This document shows, in pieces, positions 5,506 through 5,929 of a stretch of 5,929 nt of DNA (position 1 is the first letter of the stretch; the number at the start of each line of letters is the position of its first letter). The notes under the pieces were generated by a model that was given only the letters and a program-made list of their open reading frames with translations, had not been told where the DNA came from and searched no databases. Source of the stretch: Holophagaceae bacterium (GTDB taxonomy: Bacteria > Acidobacteriota > Holophagae > Holophagales > Holophagaceae); assembly GCA_003538615.1 (NCBI GenBank), contig DPRT01000143.1, positions 28,085 to 34,013 on the forward strand. The letters are read 5' to 3'. The translations under genes and the position numbers were made by a program.

Positions 5506-5929
5506 CCTCCCGCGATCACATCACCATCACCAGCCAATCCATCCTCTGGGTGGCGGGCGTGGGCGTGGGGCTGCTGACCCTGGCCTTCGTGCTGGGCGTC
5601 CAGGTGGGCAAGCAGAGCGCCGCCCTGCGCCGCCCGGCCCAGCGGGGCGTCGAGGATGAACTGAAGGACCTGCCCGAACCCCTGCTGGACCAGCTCAAGA
5701 TCTTCGAGGGCGAGGGCCCCGACAAGTTCGTGCCCACCCCCCGGGTGGATGCCACGGCACCCAAGGTCGAGCCCAAGGTGGAGGCGAAAGCGCCGGAGGG
5801 CGGTGCCTGGACCCTCCAGCTGGTGGCCACCGCCGATGCCGCCGAGGCCAAGCGCGCCGCCGACAAGGCCAAGGCCGCGGGCTTCGCCACCACCACCCTG
5901 AAGGACCAGGGCCAGCTGAAGGTGCGCCT
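5502..5929 (+). CDS. membrane-anchored SPOR-domain protein, partial
   Basis: The first 142 codons of a protein that continues past the right edge. A short hydrophilic N-terminus is followed by one transmembrane helix (about residues 14-33, ILWVAGVGVGLLTLAFVLGV) and then VGK. Next comes a Pro/Lys/Glu-rich linker (about 45-100). From residue 102, WTLQLVATADAAEAKRAADKAKAAGF followed by TTTLKDQGQLKVR matches the pattern of the SPOR fold, which binds denuded peptidoglycan, often at division sites. The predicted topology is cytoplasmic N-terminus, single-pass inner membrane and periplasmic SPOR domain. The start ATG overlaps the KS2 stop (ATGA), which indicates co-translation with the acyl synthase genes. 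The SPOR call rests on pattern and on an incomplete domain. Confidence 0.75.
   Translation, partial: MTSRDHITITSQSILWVAGVGVGLLTLAFVLGVQVGKQSAALRRPAQRGVEDELKDLPEPLLDQLKIFEGEGPDKFVPTPRVDATAPKVEPKVEAKAPEGGAWTLQLVATADAAEAKRAADKAKAAGFATTTLKDQGQLKVR

Overview
The window comes from a very GC-rich bacterium: third codon positions are almost all G or C. It looks like ordinary chromosome carrying aerobic-type respiratory genes beside a small type II acyl/polyketide synthase operon. Separate nuoC and nuoD genes, the protein sequences and the base composition would fit an acidobacterium of the Holophaga/Geothrix type or a deltaproteobacterial-grade lineage. This placement is inference only; there is no rRNA or other marker gene here.

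Left half (1-2293, minus strand): the first four genes of a complex I operon in the usual order nuoA-nuoB-nuoC-nuoD, read right to left and closely packed. NuoD runs off the left edge. NuoA is the three-helix membrane subunit, NuoB carries the ligands of the terminal iron-sulfur cluster N2, and NuoC and NuoD are hydrophilic subunits; NuoB and NuoD together form the quinone site.

Middle (2294-2432): a 139-bp divergent intergenic region that must hold the promoters of both operons. Only weak signals are visible: a TAGAAT hexamer toward the right-hand operon and a short inverted repeat.

Right half (2433-5929, plus strand): an operon of acyl carrier protein, FabZ-like dehydratase, active beta-ketoacyl synthase (KS1), a second KS homologue (KS2) and a membrane-anchored SPOR-domain protein cut by the right edge. 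From the dehydratase on, successive reading frames are linked by ATGA stop/start overlaps. KS1 keeps Cys-His-His and Lys. KS2 has lost all three catalytic residues (Glu, Asn and Glu in their place), so the two probably form a KS/chain-length-factor-like pair, as in aryl polyene and other type II PKS systems. No ketoreductase, acyltransferase or thioesterase is visible, so the product cannot be named.

The most unusual stretch is 4286-4426, between KS1 and KS2. It holds the 3' tail of another, diverged KS gene, interrupted by about 70 bp of foreign-looking sequence that contains a perfect 21-bp palindrome and is flanked by GCCTC direct repeats. The interrupted stretch still forms a 46-codon open frame joined by ATGA overlaps to KS1 upstream and KS2 downstream.
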